Source of the DNA: Sepioteuthis lessoniana
Taxonomy: Eukaryota > Mollusca > Cephalopoda > Myopsida > Loliginidae
DNA: 64,000 nucleotides
Direction: 5' to 3'
Assembly: GCA_963585895.1 (NCBI GenBank)
Contig: CAUZXS010005803.1
Coordinates: forward strand, 62,001-126,000
Each line of letters opens with the position of its first letter. Position 1 is the stretch's first letter. The translations under genes and the position numbers were made by a program. The notes under the pieces were generated by a model that saw only the letters and a list, made by a program, of their open reading frames with translations, was not told the DNA's origin and ran no database searches. Shown here piece after piece: positions 23,546 to 34,528 of this stretch.

Positions 23546-24230
23546 AAATAAATAAATAAAAAATAAAAGAATGAATTTAGGGAGAGAAAATTATCTACTA
23601 TAAACAACTTACACGGGTAATAATAACCTCTTTACAAAATTAGATTATACTATAAAATGTTACATTGTATATCAAACTATTTAATCAAAAAACTAAGATA
23701 ATTTTCATACCAAAATTTTTATACTATTCAATATAATTGGTTACATTAATAAAGTTAAAATAAAACTTATACCAGTGACTGTTAAGACTATTTTCTAAAA
23801 TTATAAACAAATACAACATGATATATATCCTGAAAGTTACAATTATATTATTCATATTTTTACTAAAACTCAATATTCTTAATATTATAAATAATAATTA
23901 TTTATAATCAATTACAATAAAGTACTAGAAATTACTATTCATAATATAAATATTAAAACACAATTTTTATTATTCTTATAAATAAACTCATACCAAGTAT
24001 TATAAATAATACCTTATTAGGAATCATCATCATAATTAATACCATTATTAGGATTATTAATTCTAATCATCAAACCTGTTAATATTATTAAACTAATCAT
24101 CAACTTATTGTTATAAATGTTAATAACATTAATGCTAACAAAAACAATGACAAACATCAACAACTACCACAATAGACTATTATCTAATATTAATAATTAT
24201 TAATGTTGAAATTCAGGTCACCATCTTGTT
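23546..24230. other. Very AT-rich low-complexity DNA
   Basis: Dominated by 'attattaat', 'ataataatt' and similar words, with no recognisable gene, SINE or ORF. Similar DNA continues at 24,795-25,185. Confidence 0.6.
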
Positions 24231-24279
24231 TCTGGTCAAGCAATACGAGATACTCCCAAGTAATAAGGCTCTTTTAAGT

Positions 24280-24795
24280 CAGTATTTGTTGTATGTCCCA
24301 CCAACTGGACGAGTATGGCACAAGGCCTTTTTTAGGTGAGTTTGGGTGCAGGGCTGTGGCCCAGTGGCTCCAAAAATGCCTCGGGCCCCATCAGCATTCC
24401 CCAAAAAGAGGTGCCTCAGGTACCAGGCTATAAACCAAGGAGGGTTAGAGCCTGGAGGGACAGCCTCCTGAGGCTTGAGGATGCCGGTCAAAGCGCACCT
24501 GGACTGATTGACTGCCAGCCGAGCCAAAACACACCCAACCAGATCCATGTACTGACCAACATGACCGACCGAGGTGTGTCCCTGCTCAGGCTGGATTAAG
24601 TCTTGACTCTGTTAATTTGCCATTTTTTATATGTGACTTCGTTGCGTCTGATTGGCTAATCTACTGCTTCTTCTTTATTTGCCTTTCATTGGCTAATCTA
24701 CTGCTTCTACTGATGGAAAAGTCTATAGATATTTGCTGACAATTTGTAGACAGCCAACACATATAGAACCGCCCCCCCCCAAACAATTCAACAAT
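24280..24795 (+). repeat. Interspersed repeat E, GC-richer copy
   Basis: A GC-rich 5' part (24,290-24,600) reads open in one forward frame, ending RAWRDSLLRLEDAGQ, DCQPSQNTPNQ and a stop at 24,597. No family is recognised. It is followed by 'tctgattggctaatctactg' repeated twice, then 'gctgacaatttgtagacagc' and a C run, all shared with 3,590-3,835. Possibly the 3' end of a retroelement. Confidence 0.5.
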
Positions 24796-25184
24796 TAACG
24801 CCAATAACAAATCATTCTAATTAATATTAATAATTATTACTATGTATTACAACATTATCACAAAAATATCATTCACAATATACACTCTGTAATCAATACA
24901 AAAACTATATCTTATATCACTTATTGCATAATTCTAATAAATAAAACCAGTTGTTTAAAATATAAGAACCAATTTAGATCATATCTTAAAAGATATATAC
25001 TCAAATATAAAGTACATTAAATTTAATTAAATTAAAAAATATATATAATAAATTTTAAAAATAAAATAAAAATTTTCATAAATGAGCCTAAAGTCATTTT
25101 ACATAAGCTTAAATCTATTTTTATGATAACATTCAAAAATCAATTAATTTATATTAATTTCTATATTTTATAATGCTAATTTTT

Positions 25185-25990
25185 TCTTCTAGAAAAAGAT
25201 CACATCTACTTTTGAAATTATTAGGAGTGGTTGATTTTGCGTAATTCGTGTAATTACGCAAAATCAAGAGACGGTTGCTATGACATCTAATGGCCGTAAG
25301 TAAACGCATTTTTAAATCACAAACTGCACCAAAATGAAGATGAACGAATGTCCAATGTAATGTCCGCTTTTAGTTGATCTTGTGTATACATAGATATATA
25401 TTTCTTTTAAATACCCTATCCGGTGGCAAAAGCTGCTTGGTAGTGCCAGGAGTGGCAGTACCGCCTTGAGCTATCGAAACTGTGTTATCACCCTGGTTGG
25501 CGGCTGATGAGGCTAGGGTATTGCACATGGTTTCACACGTTGTATGATGAAAGGAAAAAAAAAAAAAAATTGGAAATTATTAGGAGTGGTTGATCTTTTA
25601 ATAAAATTCCATCTAGCTTCTAATCTTTATTTAAACCCACTTTTTTTTTTTAGGGCCTCATCATAAAGTCTATTATTTTCATAAAGGATTTATTTATTTG
25701 AAGATAATCTATTCTTATATTAACAGCATTTGAGATTTGTCTAATTATCGATCTAGGGTGGTTAGAATTAACATTAATATAGGAGGGGATTAGTTTATCC
25801 TTAAAGAATGGTTTAAAGCTATTTTCAAATAAATTAAAAGTAATACCTAGGAAATTCACTACTTTTAGATGAGACATTATCTCAATTTTAAATCCCAGTA
25901 ATTTAAAGGCCTTTATAATTTTCTTTTGAATTCTTAACATCTGGGATAAAAATGAGACCATCATCCCAATAAACGCATTTCATATATGTA
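25185..25990 (-). pseudogene. Decayed reverse transcriptase (Penelope-like or related), split by an insert
   Basis: Minus-strand translation starts at about 25,985 with a YWDDGL motif (RT catalytic Y.DD), then the 104-codon frame 25,964-25,650: IIKAFKLLGFKIEIMSHL, VVNFLGITFNL, IPSYINVNSNHPRSI, ISNAVNIRIDYLQ. This order (LGFKIEI, NFLDVTF-like, N.NSNHP.SI, IN.RI) is typical of RTs that I associate with Penelope-like or allied elements; the exact clade is uncertain. Stops and a frameshift follow near 25,650. The sequence resumes beyond a 337-base insert (25,236-25,572) as LEWNFIKRSTTPNN-like residues. Inactive. Confidence 0.6.
25236..25572 (+). mobile_element. Retroposed insert with 22-base target duplications and A tail
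   Basis: The exact direct repeat gaaattattaggagtggtt + gat flanks it (25,214-25,235 and 25,573-25,594). The insert ends in an A run (25,555-25,569), as expected for LINE-machinery retroposition. Its 5' end, with the last bases of the first duplication, is a perfect hairpin (25,234-25,266, arms 'attttgcgtaatt'/complement). The 3' part (25,410-25,550) is GC-richer, containing 'accctatccggtggcaaaag', 'ggtagtgccaggagtggcag' and 'gcggctgatgaggctagggt'. It resembles a structured-RNA-derived SINE or a LINE 3' end; I could not identify the source. The long, identical duplications indicate recent insertion. Confidence 0.75.
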
Positions 25991-27640
25991 TAAACATGAT
26001 TTGGCATTAAATAACCCACAAAGGTTGATATGCTATTAGATCAAATAAGTACCTAAAACGCAAAGCTTTATTTACTGTTTTATTCAATAAATTTTCATTT
26101 TATTGCATAGATCAATCATTTGTGTAAATTTATTGTTTAACACATTATTTTTCAACTCATTTTAAGATTGAGGTAAATTTTAGGTAATTTAATTGAAGGT
26201 CCTAATAATCCACTGTAAAATTTTCTGACATTAACAGCACAATTAAACGACAATATTGGTTTAACCACGACTAAGAATCCATAAAAGCTCTCTATAGCAC
26301 TTCAGATTCTATCTATAAGATACCACAAATATCTAATCTTTATTTATTTATTCAAATTTTTAGAATAAAAGATTTTGACAAATAATCTAACTAGAAGTAA
26401 GACATACTCATTAATACAGAAATTTAGAAAAAGAAAGAAACTAGTCAACATACTAAATTGAAATGTGGGGAAATTGTTAGGGTAACGTATCAATTCCCCA
26501 GATTCTAAAAGTTTTAAATCAGTCAAGACAGTATTGTTACAATTAAAATTCCAATTCACATCAATAGATTCAACAGAGTCAAGTCCCCTTATCTACTCTC
26601 AGATTTCAATAGGTGAAGTCAATGGACTGTTGATGGATTTGCGTCACATTTGAGTGGGCGTCTCGAATGAGACTAAAATTTTCTTTGCTTTAAAAGGTTT
26701 TTCTTTCCTTTTTCTTATCAGAAAATTGTCTCCCTATCCAATAAAAAAAGATTTTTGTTTCAATCATATGTGGGGCTGATTTTTGTTTCTTTTCTATGTG
26801 AGTTCAGTATAAACAAATAAATAAATGAATGAATAAAGGGGAAGTAACTCTTTATTTGCTCTTCAAACAGGCTTTTTATATACATATTTTATCCATCCCT
26901 AATTTCTAAGAAAAGTTTTAGCATTAATGAAAATAAATAAATAAAAAAAAAAAAAAATTAAAAAAAAAGATTAAAATAAAATAAAAAATTTGAAAAAAGA
27001 GTTGTTTTCAAATTATATAAGCCGATTTTTTCTTTTCTATGTGAGTTCAGTATCAATAAATGAATTTAAAAAAAAGGGGGGGGGTAGCTTGCTCTTCAAA
27101 AAGGCTTTTCATATACACTTTTCATTTATCTCGAATTAAAAATTTTTTTAGAATTAACAAAAAAAAAAAAAAAAAAAAGGAAAAAAAATTTAAAGATATT
27201 TAAAAATTATTATTTCAAAGATATCTTAAAAGTAAAGTTTTTTAAAATATCTGTAGATTGCAGGGGGGAAATATTAAAACAAACAAAAACAACATACAAA
27301 TCTGAATATACCTTAAAAGAAAATGTTTGGTGTAGTATTTATAAAGTATCACAAGTTTGTCATTACAATTATTTCTTTTATAGAGGCCTTAAAAAATGAT
27401 GCCATCAGGACCAATTTTATTTGGACAGTAGAAAAAAAATTGTCATATTGATATTGAAAACATTTCTTAAAATTACATAAAAACTAGTAAAATGTGATTT
27501 TTAGGAATCAAATATTTACTAAGTTTATCTTAGTCTGACATAATGCCTCACATACTGAGCACATTGTAACCATCAAATTAACTATACTAGTAATGATCTG
27601 CAAGACTTACTTGATAACCATTAGTTGTCGAAATTTCAGA
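25991..27640. other. AT-rich DNA, no gene recognised
   Basis: A SINE/family R end ('ttggcattaaataaccca', 25,993-26,030) is present. Homopurine/AT low complexity follows at 26,820-27,280, including two similar blocks, 'tttcttttctatgtgagttcagtat', at 26,785 and 27,030 with 'tttgctcttcaaa.aggctttt' after each, i.e. a ~245-base direct duplication. No convincing coding region. Confidence 0.5.
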
Positions 27641-27657
27641 GACGATGCTTGGTGATT

Positions 27658-28128
27658 TTTTGTCTTCATCTTTATTGTTATTTCCACAGCGTTTCGGCCA
27701 ATATGTCCTCCAGCCTTCTTCAGGTATTTGTCGAACTCAGGAACCTTTATGGAACTTTGAACTACGTCCTTTATTGAATCCATGGGGGTTGCCTGGAGGT
27801 TGCAGGTTCAATCCTAACTGCAGGCGAGTAACAATACGGGAATACTTAACACTTGTACCCAGTTATGGCTAACGGAATCAGAACAGCTTCTAAGGAGGCG
27901 ATCATCTGGAGGTTGCAGGTTCAATCCTGACTGCAGGTGAGTAACAATACAGGAATACTTAACACTTGTAACTGGTTATAGTTAAAGGAATCAGAACAGG
28001 CGACCCCCGTGGATTCAATAAAAGACATAGTTCGAAGTTCTGTGTAGGTTCCCGAGTTCAACAAACACTTGAAGAAGGCCAGAGGACATATCAACCAAAA
28101 CGTTGTGGAAATAAAGATGAAGACAATA
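27658..28128. repeat. Foldback repeat, hammerhead-like arms, two tRNA-like units in the loop
   Basis: Arms at about 27,658-27,793 and 27,999-28,128 are inverted repeats. The left arm (minus strand, about 27,723-27,680) reads CTGAAGA, GGCT...GGCC helix, GAAAC. The right-arm core is mutated (TTGAAGA, AAAAC). The loop holds two tandem ~113-base units starting 'ctggaggttgcaggttcaat' (27,793 and 27,906), each with a B-box-like 'caggttcaatcct'. The outer part 'aaataaagatgaagacaata' also appears at 60.3 and 62.4 kb. Confidence 0.65.
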
Positions 28129-28139
28129 GTCCGGAAATC

Positions 28140-30240
28140 CTTAATGATAAAAAGTTGTGATTGAAATTAATAACAATAATAATAATTTCACTGCCTCTAC
28201 TTTCAAAACCCCCAGAAATAACACCTCCAGTACCCTCAACTGTATGTCCCTTCCGATATAAAAAAGCAATTATTAATAACCTAATATCCAGCGCAAAACT
28301 AAATCTCCTCCTTCAATACAATATTTTATAAAGAATTAAAAAATATAAAACAAACACATCAATAATGGGTTCCTAAATATATTGTTGATGAACAAATTAA
28401 ACATACAATTATAACACATGGGCCACACACGTCCTACTTTGGTAGATATAGGGTTGAACCCGAAGCTTCCCCTTTGAGGCATCCAGCCAAACTGATTAGG
28501 TCAGCCTCCAGTCAAACTCCAACCTGCCATGTTGTGATTTTTGATCTCAAGTTGGAATTTGATCAGCCAGGCTTTTGGACTGAAATTCACTGTTCAAAGG
28601 TGGGCCAGTGCTATATGTGAATGGGTCACACAACAAACTCCAAGACAAGGAGACTATCAAAATGAAATTTATATACAATGTAAAATACAAAGTATTAATT
28701 CTGTCGACTGGAGTAGAGGACAGTCATCGTGCTAGTCATCGTGCTAAGGTTGGTCCAGGGTTCTTGGTCAAGACAATCGTCCAGTTTGGCTTAAGTCTTT
28801 AGTAAGTTAGTGCGATTCTTTCTGCTTCAGACCCTCTCTGCAATTTTGTGTGATACCATCTGTCTGCTTCTTCGACTCTCTCCAGGCCCTGATCTCTGTA
28901 AAAGCTTCCCTGCAACTCTCAAGCATTCAAAGTGCTCTGCTTATATTATAATCTGTCTGGAACTCGTGTGGGTTCTGGTGATGTAGGGGATTCCTTTCCA
29001 AAGTCAGAAGTAAGTTGAATTCTCATTAATTTGATTTTTGTAACTCAGCATTTTCCGACTTTTGGCATTTTCAATCAGCCTCTTTTTAGTAGTCAGAGGG
29101 TCTTAATCCCTTCTTCTCACTCCCACCTAATCTTTCCAATCACTTACTTTTACCTGTGATGTAATTCTTGGATTCCTCCGACCTATTCAATAATCATCTG
29201 GCCTTTTCTTAAGGGAAGTCGTAATTGTCAACTTTGATAAAACTGCTTTTCAAAATGTGTTGGCAAAAAGGCGGTCCTGCATCACAGACCAATTAATATT
29301 TCTTACCTATTCAGCATCTTCGGCTGGTTTGACAGTTGTTTTCTCTAATCAAGCAGAAATGAAACACATGGCCCATCAACCAGACATCAGAATCAAAACC
29401 GGATCAGTCTTCCCCAGGCTCAACAAAGATCCATTTGTTTAGATTTCTTGTTGATCTAATTTTTTTTGAGGGGTGGGGGTCACAAAGTATATTTGCCCTT
29501 TCAATTAAACAATATTCCTTTTATCATTTCTTTTTGGTTCCCAGAATTTATATTTTCAACAATATTAGATTTACTCTAGCTTCTCACTCACCCATTTGGA
29601 ATTACTTTTTGGTAGATTAACCCTTCATGGTCCAATGCCAGCATAGCACCAAATCTTAGTTAACTCCTCAAAGACCAATATTGTCACAATTAGAAATGTC
29701 AGCCAACAAAATATACATGGCAAAACTCCAACCAATAAACAAACATTTATGAAACTTTTTTATCATAAAAAAATGCAGCACAATTATAAATTAGATGAAA
29801 ATATCTTTAAAATATTGATCAAAAGAAATATACTCCTCATTGATACTAATAAAAAAAAAAAATAAAACTTATCAAATACTATAATAAATTTAAAAGTTCC
29901 AACTTAGTTATTATCAGTAATTCTTCCCCCCTCGATTGGGGTTTTGCAAAAAACAAACATATATCAATTTAAATGTACTTTAGGAGATTATATATCTGAG
30001 AATAACAGTATATATGTTAGTTTAACCTCAACTACCCTATTGAGATGACTCAATATGCATCTCTCTGATACTAGTTCAATAGCACATCTAAGAAAAAATT
30101 TCTGCTTAAAGACCGAGTTTGGGAAAATTCTTACTGAAAATGCACTATTAGAAGAACAAAATAAAAAACAAAAATTACAGATCCTTGAAGTACTCTATAT
30201 CAGAAAGAAACAACTAAAAACTTAATAGAATCAATTTTGA
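28140..30240. other. Unassigned AT-rich DNA
   Basis: Small open frames here show no recognisable domain and no splice-supported structure. 28,800-29,200 is less AT-biased and rich in 'ctctctgc..' words; 29,640-30,200 is A/T low complexity. No RNA gene or mobile element was recognised. Confidence 0.4.
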
Positions 30241-30254
30241 ATCCAGAACTAATG

Positions 30255-30390
30255 TAGTTATTTACGAAGCTTTTTACTTCGATGTGGCACAAGGCCAAAT
30301 GAATGGGGTACCCAATGAGACTCAAACTCACTCGTGTAGGTTTCCTAGTCAATCTTGCTAACCATTACACCACCAAAAGGTGTCCATCCA
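30255..30390 (-). mobile_element. SINE type D, reverse copy
   Basis: On the minus strand: 'ggacaccttttggtggtgta', 'atggttagcaagattgacta', B-box-like 'gagtttgagtctca', 'ggccttgtgccacatcgaag', 'aaagct'. Full length by comparison with 49,158-49,285. Confidence 0.8.
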
Positions 30391-30544
30391 GTACTAATGT
30401 ACTTGAATGTCTTTAGCTACTGCTGCTACTCATAGCACCAAATTTAGAAATAAATGCTACAACACACCTGTAAATATAATAAATGCTCGACACTTACAAA
30501 GTAGTAATATATATGCAAAGGTCTCGACACTTTTGCAATATACA

Positions 30545-30592
30545 CACCCCTGATGAGGGCCCAAGATAGAGCAGAACGTACTAGGGCACCAA
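30545..30592 (+). ncRNA. Hammerhead-ribozyme-like motif
   Basis: CACCC, CTGATGA (30,552-30,558), GGGCCCAAGATAGAGCA, GAAC, GTACTA, GGGC. CCC and GGG can form stem I on the two sides and the intervening segment can form a short stem II. The second core element is GAAC rather than GAAA, so this copy is probably degraded. Flanked upstream by two 'ctcgacactt' blocks. Confidence 0.4.
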
Positions 30593-30789
30593 TTAATCAT
30601 GGGATTTTCATTAACCAATTCCTGTTGAATACCATAAAATCAATGTAGTGACTCAAAAGGACATATACAAAAATGTGTAGACAAAGCATATCTATATTGT
30701 TTGATGAAATATATATTCAAATATATATGATTTGTAAACACATTTTGTAGATAACATCTCTAACTTGAACTTTTTTTTTCAACAGTTAA

Positions 30790-31035
30790 ATGGTTGGTTG
30801 GTTTCTTTGTTTAATGGCATATCAACTCTTTTTAGGTTATTTAATGCCAATCCCATTCTCTTAGAAGAACAGTAGTGGTACTATTTAACCCATAGCTGGG
30901 AGGATAAGGGGGTTCATACCTTTCCCAAGGGTATTTGCCCGAAAGTGAACGTAATAGCGTGACTGGAGTACGAACTCGTGTACTACGATTCCACAGTCCA
31001 TTGCTTTAACCATTATACCACGAGGACACCCCACA
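30790..31035 (-). mobile_element. SINE type B, full-length reverse copy
   Basis: 'gttggtttctttgtttaatg', 'gcatatcaac', 'ttatttaatgccaa', 'ctatttaacccatagctggg', 'ttcatacctttcccaagggt', and a tRNA-like head read in reverse: B box 'gagttcgtactcc', A box 'gtggtataatggttaa'. Confidence 0.85.
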
Positions 31036-31151
31036 GTTAAATGGTTTTAACATGAATAATTCCATTTTTACATGAGTTAGAACTAGTTTATTTGCACACA
31101 ACTATTGCAATTGTTTCTACACTGTTAAATGGTTTCAATTATTGCTATCTA

Positions 31152-32429
31152 TTAGGTTGACAAGAAAGTTCTTGCAGTTTTTAACTTTTAAATTCAGATG
31201 AACATATCTCAAACAGCTTAAAACAAAAAATTATTGATCGAAATAAGAACCATCAGAATCAACACACTTTTGCGAACGCAAAACAAGTGTATTTATGCAA
31301 GTAACGTAAAAAAAATCTTGCGTTCTGGTGGCGATGAAGTCGCTGAAGGCGTTTTTGATATCGCTTAGGTTTTTGAAGCATTTCTCACGCAGAAAGTTGT
31401 CAAGATGCTTGAAAAAGTGGTAGTCAGTAGGTAAGAGGTCTGGAGAGTATGGCAGATGAGGTAGAATTTTGTAGCCCAATTTGTTCAACTTCTGTAGGGT
31501 CGGTTTAGCAACGTGTGGTCTGGCATTGTCGTGGAGGAGAAATGGGCCTTTATTGTTGACTAATGCTGGGTGTTGTTGTCAAAGTTTCTGATGCATTTCA
31601 TCCATTTGGCAGTACTTCCCCGCCGTAAGGGTTTCGCCTGCATTCAAAAAACTGTAATAGATGAGACCGGTCGCAGACCACCAAACAGTCAGCATGACCT
31701 TCTTTTGGTGCAACTCTGGTTTCGGGAAGTGACGTGGAGCTTTGTCGGCGTCTAACCACTGAGCCAGTTGTCATAAAGAACCCACTTTTCATCGCAAGTC
31801 ACAACCCGGTCGAGAAATGGGTCATTCTTGTTGCGTAAAAGAAGGGAAGATGACACTTCATAACGGCGTTTCTTTTGGCTGTTGTTCTAATCGTGAGGCA
31901 CCCTTTTATTAAGTTTTTTTTGTCTTTCCAATCTCTCTCGAGTGGTTGGAAATTGTCGTATACGTTACGTCTAATTCAGAAGCAAGTTCTCGAACAGTTG
32001 TGCATGGATTGGCTTCGACTAAGGCTCTTAATTCATCATTGTCAACATTGGCTGACCACTACACTCATCATCTTCAAGACTCTCGTCGCCGCCACGAAAT
32101 TTCTTAAACCACCATTGTGTTGTGCATTCAGTAGTGGTTCCTGGGCCAAACGCTTTGTTGATATCGCGAGCTGTTTCAGCAGCTTTTCGGCCCAGCTTGA
32201 ATTGAAATAAGAAAATTGTGTGAATTTGCTTTTTTTCCATCTTGTATTCAACATTCTGAAAAGAAGACATAATTGTTTTAAAACGATTGTAATTTAAATG
32301 ATTAGATAGAGTGAAAAACGCTCTTTAAAATGATATATAAAGTAAAGGTATTATAACAAAAACTTATTTGAAAATAGATAATTTGAAATCAAAATTAAAA
32401 ATTCCGCAAGAACTTTCTTGTCAACCTAA
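31152..32429 (-). mobile_element. Full-length mariner (Hsmar1/cecropia-like), coding-dead
   Basis: 1,278 bases with terminal inverted repeats beginning ttaggttgacaagaaagttc at both ends and a TA duplication on each side (31,150-31,151 and 32,430-32,431). The minus-strand transposase starts at Met 32,270: FQFKLGRKAAETARDINKAFG and TQWWFKKFRGGDESLEDDE are the HTH region. It passes TCDEKWVLYDNW with the first catalytic Asp (near 31,790) and ends in the frame 31,488-31,231: NKLGYKILPHLPYSPDLLPTD with the third Asp, then VDSDGSYFDQ. Residues match the mariner type domesticated in vertebrate SETMAR. Stops and frameshifts, including one through the second-Asp region, inactivate it, but the ends are intact. 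Confidence 0.95.
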
Positions 32430-33560
32430 TAACATTAACAATTTTATTCATTAATCATTTGTTTGCCGACAGTGAAATGGTTACAAGTATTGCTATTTAA
32501 CACTAATTATTCTATTCAAACCTTCATTCATTTGCACACAGTTAAATACTCAAACAGTTCTATTTCTAACAATTCAATTTAACACAAATCATTTGTTTGC
32601 ATACAGTTTAAATGTCACGCAGTTCTATTTGACCCATAGATAGGATCCTATAAGGTGCTACCACTTTGGGTCAGAGTGGACTTTGGAGCAATGGCAATTA
32701 AGTACTCTACATTCCCCAAAGCTCCAGGACTAGAGCCTCACGAACAGCTCGTTTAGTGTCATATCCAGGACACTTGTTGACAGGGGGAGGAGTATTACTT
32801 CTCTGCAGAGATGCAATCTGTGTATTCTACAACCCCAGCTGACTGGGCAATCGAGAAGACTAGTTTGCTTTGAGTAGCAAGTCATACCATAATAATGACA
32901 GGTTTTAAGCTCAGCTTGGCACAAGAGCAAAGAGTAATGGCAATGAAGGGGCACTTCACACTACCCAGAACTCCAGAACTGGATGTTAGTTGGGTTTTAT
33001 CACATATCAACCTTTGTAGGTTATTTAATGCCAAATCCATTTTTATACAATTAATCAGTTTTATTTTAAACAATTCATTTTACCATGAGTACACAGTTTG
33101 TCAAAAAAAATTCTATTTCAAGCAATTCAGTTTAATCAAACAGTTCTAATTCAAACAATTCAGTTTAGCGTAAGTACAGTTTCAATGTCAAAAACAATTC
33201 TATTTCAAACAATTCAGTTTAGCATAAACACGCAGTTTAAATGTCAAAACAGTTCAGTTTAGTATAAATATGCAGTTTAAATGTAAAAAGAGTAAACTTT
33301 CAAAACTCCAATTAAGTTCTAGTTGACCCATATATAGGATCCTATCAGGTGCTACCACTTTGGGCCAGAGTGGACCTGGGAGTGATGGCAATGAAGGAGT
33401 ACTCTGCATTCCCCAAAGCTCCAGCAATACTGGAACCTCACCATCAGATTGGTTATTGTTATGTCTAGGACACTTGTTGGGGGAGTCTTACCCCTCTGCA
33501 GAGATCCAGTCAGTGTATTCTACAGCCCCAACCGACTGGGTAATCGAGAACTGGAGCCTC
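32430..33560 (+). mobile_element. Family R, two forward copies in tandem
   Basis: The first copy (about 32,430-32,850) has tandem AT units, 'taggatcctataaggtgcta', 'gtcagagtggactttgg', 'ctctgcagagatgcaatc' and 'agctgactgggca'. The second (32,995-33,550) starts 'gggttttatcacatatcaac' and has a long tandem section with five or more 'caattcagttta' units, 'taggatcctatcaggtgcta' and the end 'accgactgggtaa'. The part between (32,880-32,990) is a further R fragment. Confidence 0.8.
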
Positions 33561-33774
33561 ACCATCAAATGCAGTTTAGTCTCATGCCTTGGACACAATT
33601 ACTTCTATGAAAAATATCATTTATCAGAAAGTTATATAAAACTAAAATATTCTTTTCTGTATTTTTTTTTGTTTTATTTATTTTATTGTGTATATATAAT
33701 TAAATACCAAGTATAATAGACCAGCATGTATACCATGGTAGCAGTATCTCATTTACTGAAAGCAATACCAACAT

Positions 33775-34315
33775 ATGCAAAGGAAAGGTATGGATTGCTA
33801 TTGACAGGTTACTGACAATATAAAAATCTGAGCTTATAAAATAAGATGGGAATTCTCACAAGCTGAAGCTGTGTCAGTAGTACTGTATGGGTGCACCACT
33901 TGAACTCTTTAAAAAAAAAATACAAATAAATAAAATAAAATAAAATAAAATAAAATAAAATGAAAAAAGCTGACAGGAATTACACAAGAATGCTTCATGC
34001 TGTTTTGAACAAATCCTGGAAGCAGTTCCCTACAAAAGAATAGCTGTATGGCCACTTATCTCCCATCTCCCAAACCATGCTGGGTACTGTTGGGGAAGTA
34101 AGAATGAATATAAATGACAGTCTCCTGTGGACTCCTAGGCATGGCCACATGGGTGTCGGATGACCAACAAAATCTTATATTCATCAGCTCTGTGTGGACA
34201 CTAGATACTGCCCAGAAGACTTGTCAAGAGGAAAGAGTGATGACTGATGGGACAGATGAAGAGAAAGAGTCAAGGGAATGTTGGTATGTTGAAAGAGTAA
34301 TGAAGATTCATAAAT
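33775..34315 (+). mobile_element. LINE 3' fragment, oldest copy
   Basis: Follows the LINE family of the window start through many frameshifts: 'gattgctattgacaggtta' (AIDRL), 'gtactgtatgggtgcaccac' (LYGCTT), 'ggaattacacaagaatgctt' (NYTRML), 'ctgtatggccacttatctcc' (LYGHLP), 'cagtctcctgtggactccta' and 'cagaagacttgtcaag'. An A-rich (aataa)n stretch is inserted at 33,911-33,965. Confidence 0.75.
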
Positions 34316-34528
34316 AAAGCATTAAAAATATTAGATTCATTGTTGTTTCCAAATAAATTAGATTTTCAATTCGCTGAAATAAAAAGAAAGAATTAAATTT
34401 TATGATTATTTTTATTTCTTAATGAGAAGATAAAAAAACAGGCTTGTATATTTCGGTTCATCAGCTAAACAGTAGATTGGGCCAAATCAAAAAGTTCAGC
34501 CAAAGTGTAGAATATTTACATAGAATTA

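Noticed and set aside
25410..25550. Identity of the retroposed insert as 5S rRNA, U4 snRNA or 7SL
   Set aside because: Short resemblances ('ggcagta', 'ggtagtgcc') do not extend to a colinear match with any of these RNAs as I know them.
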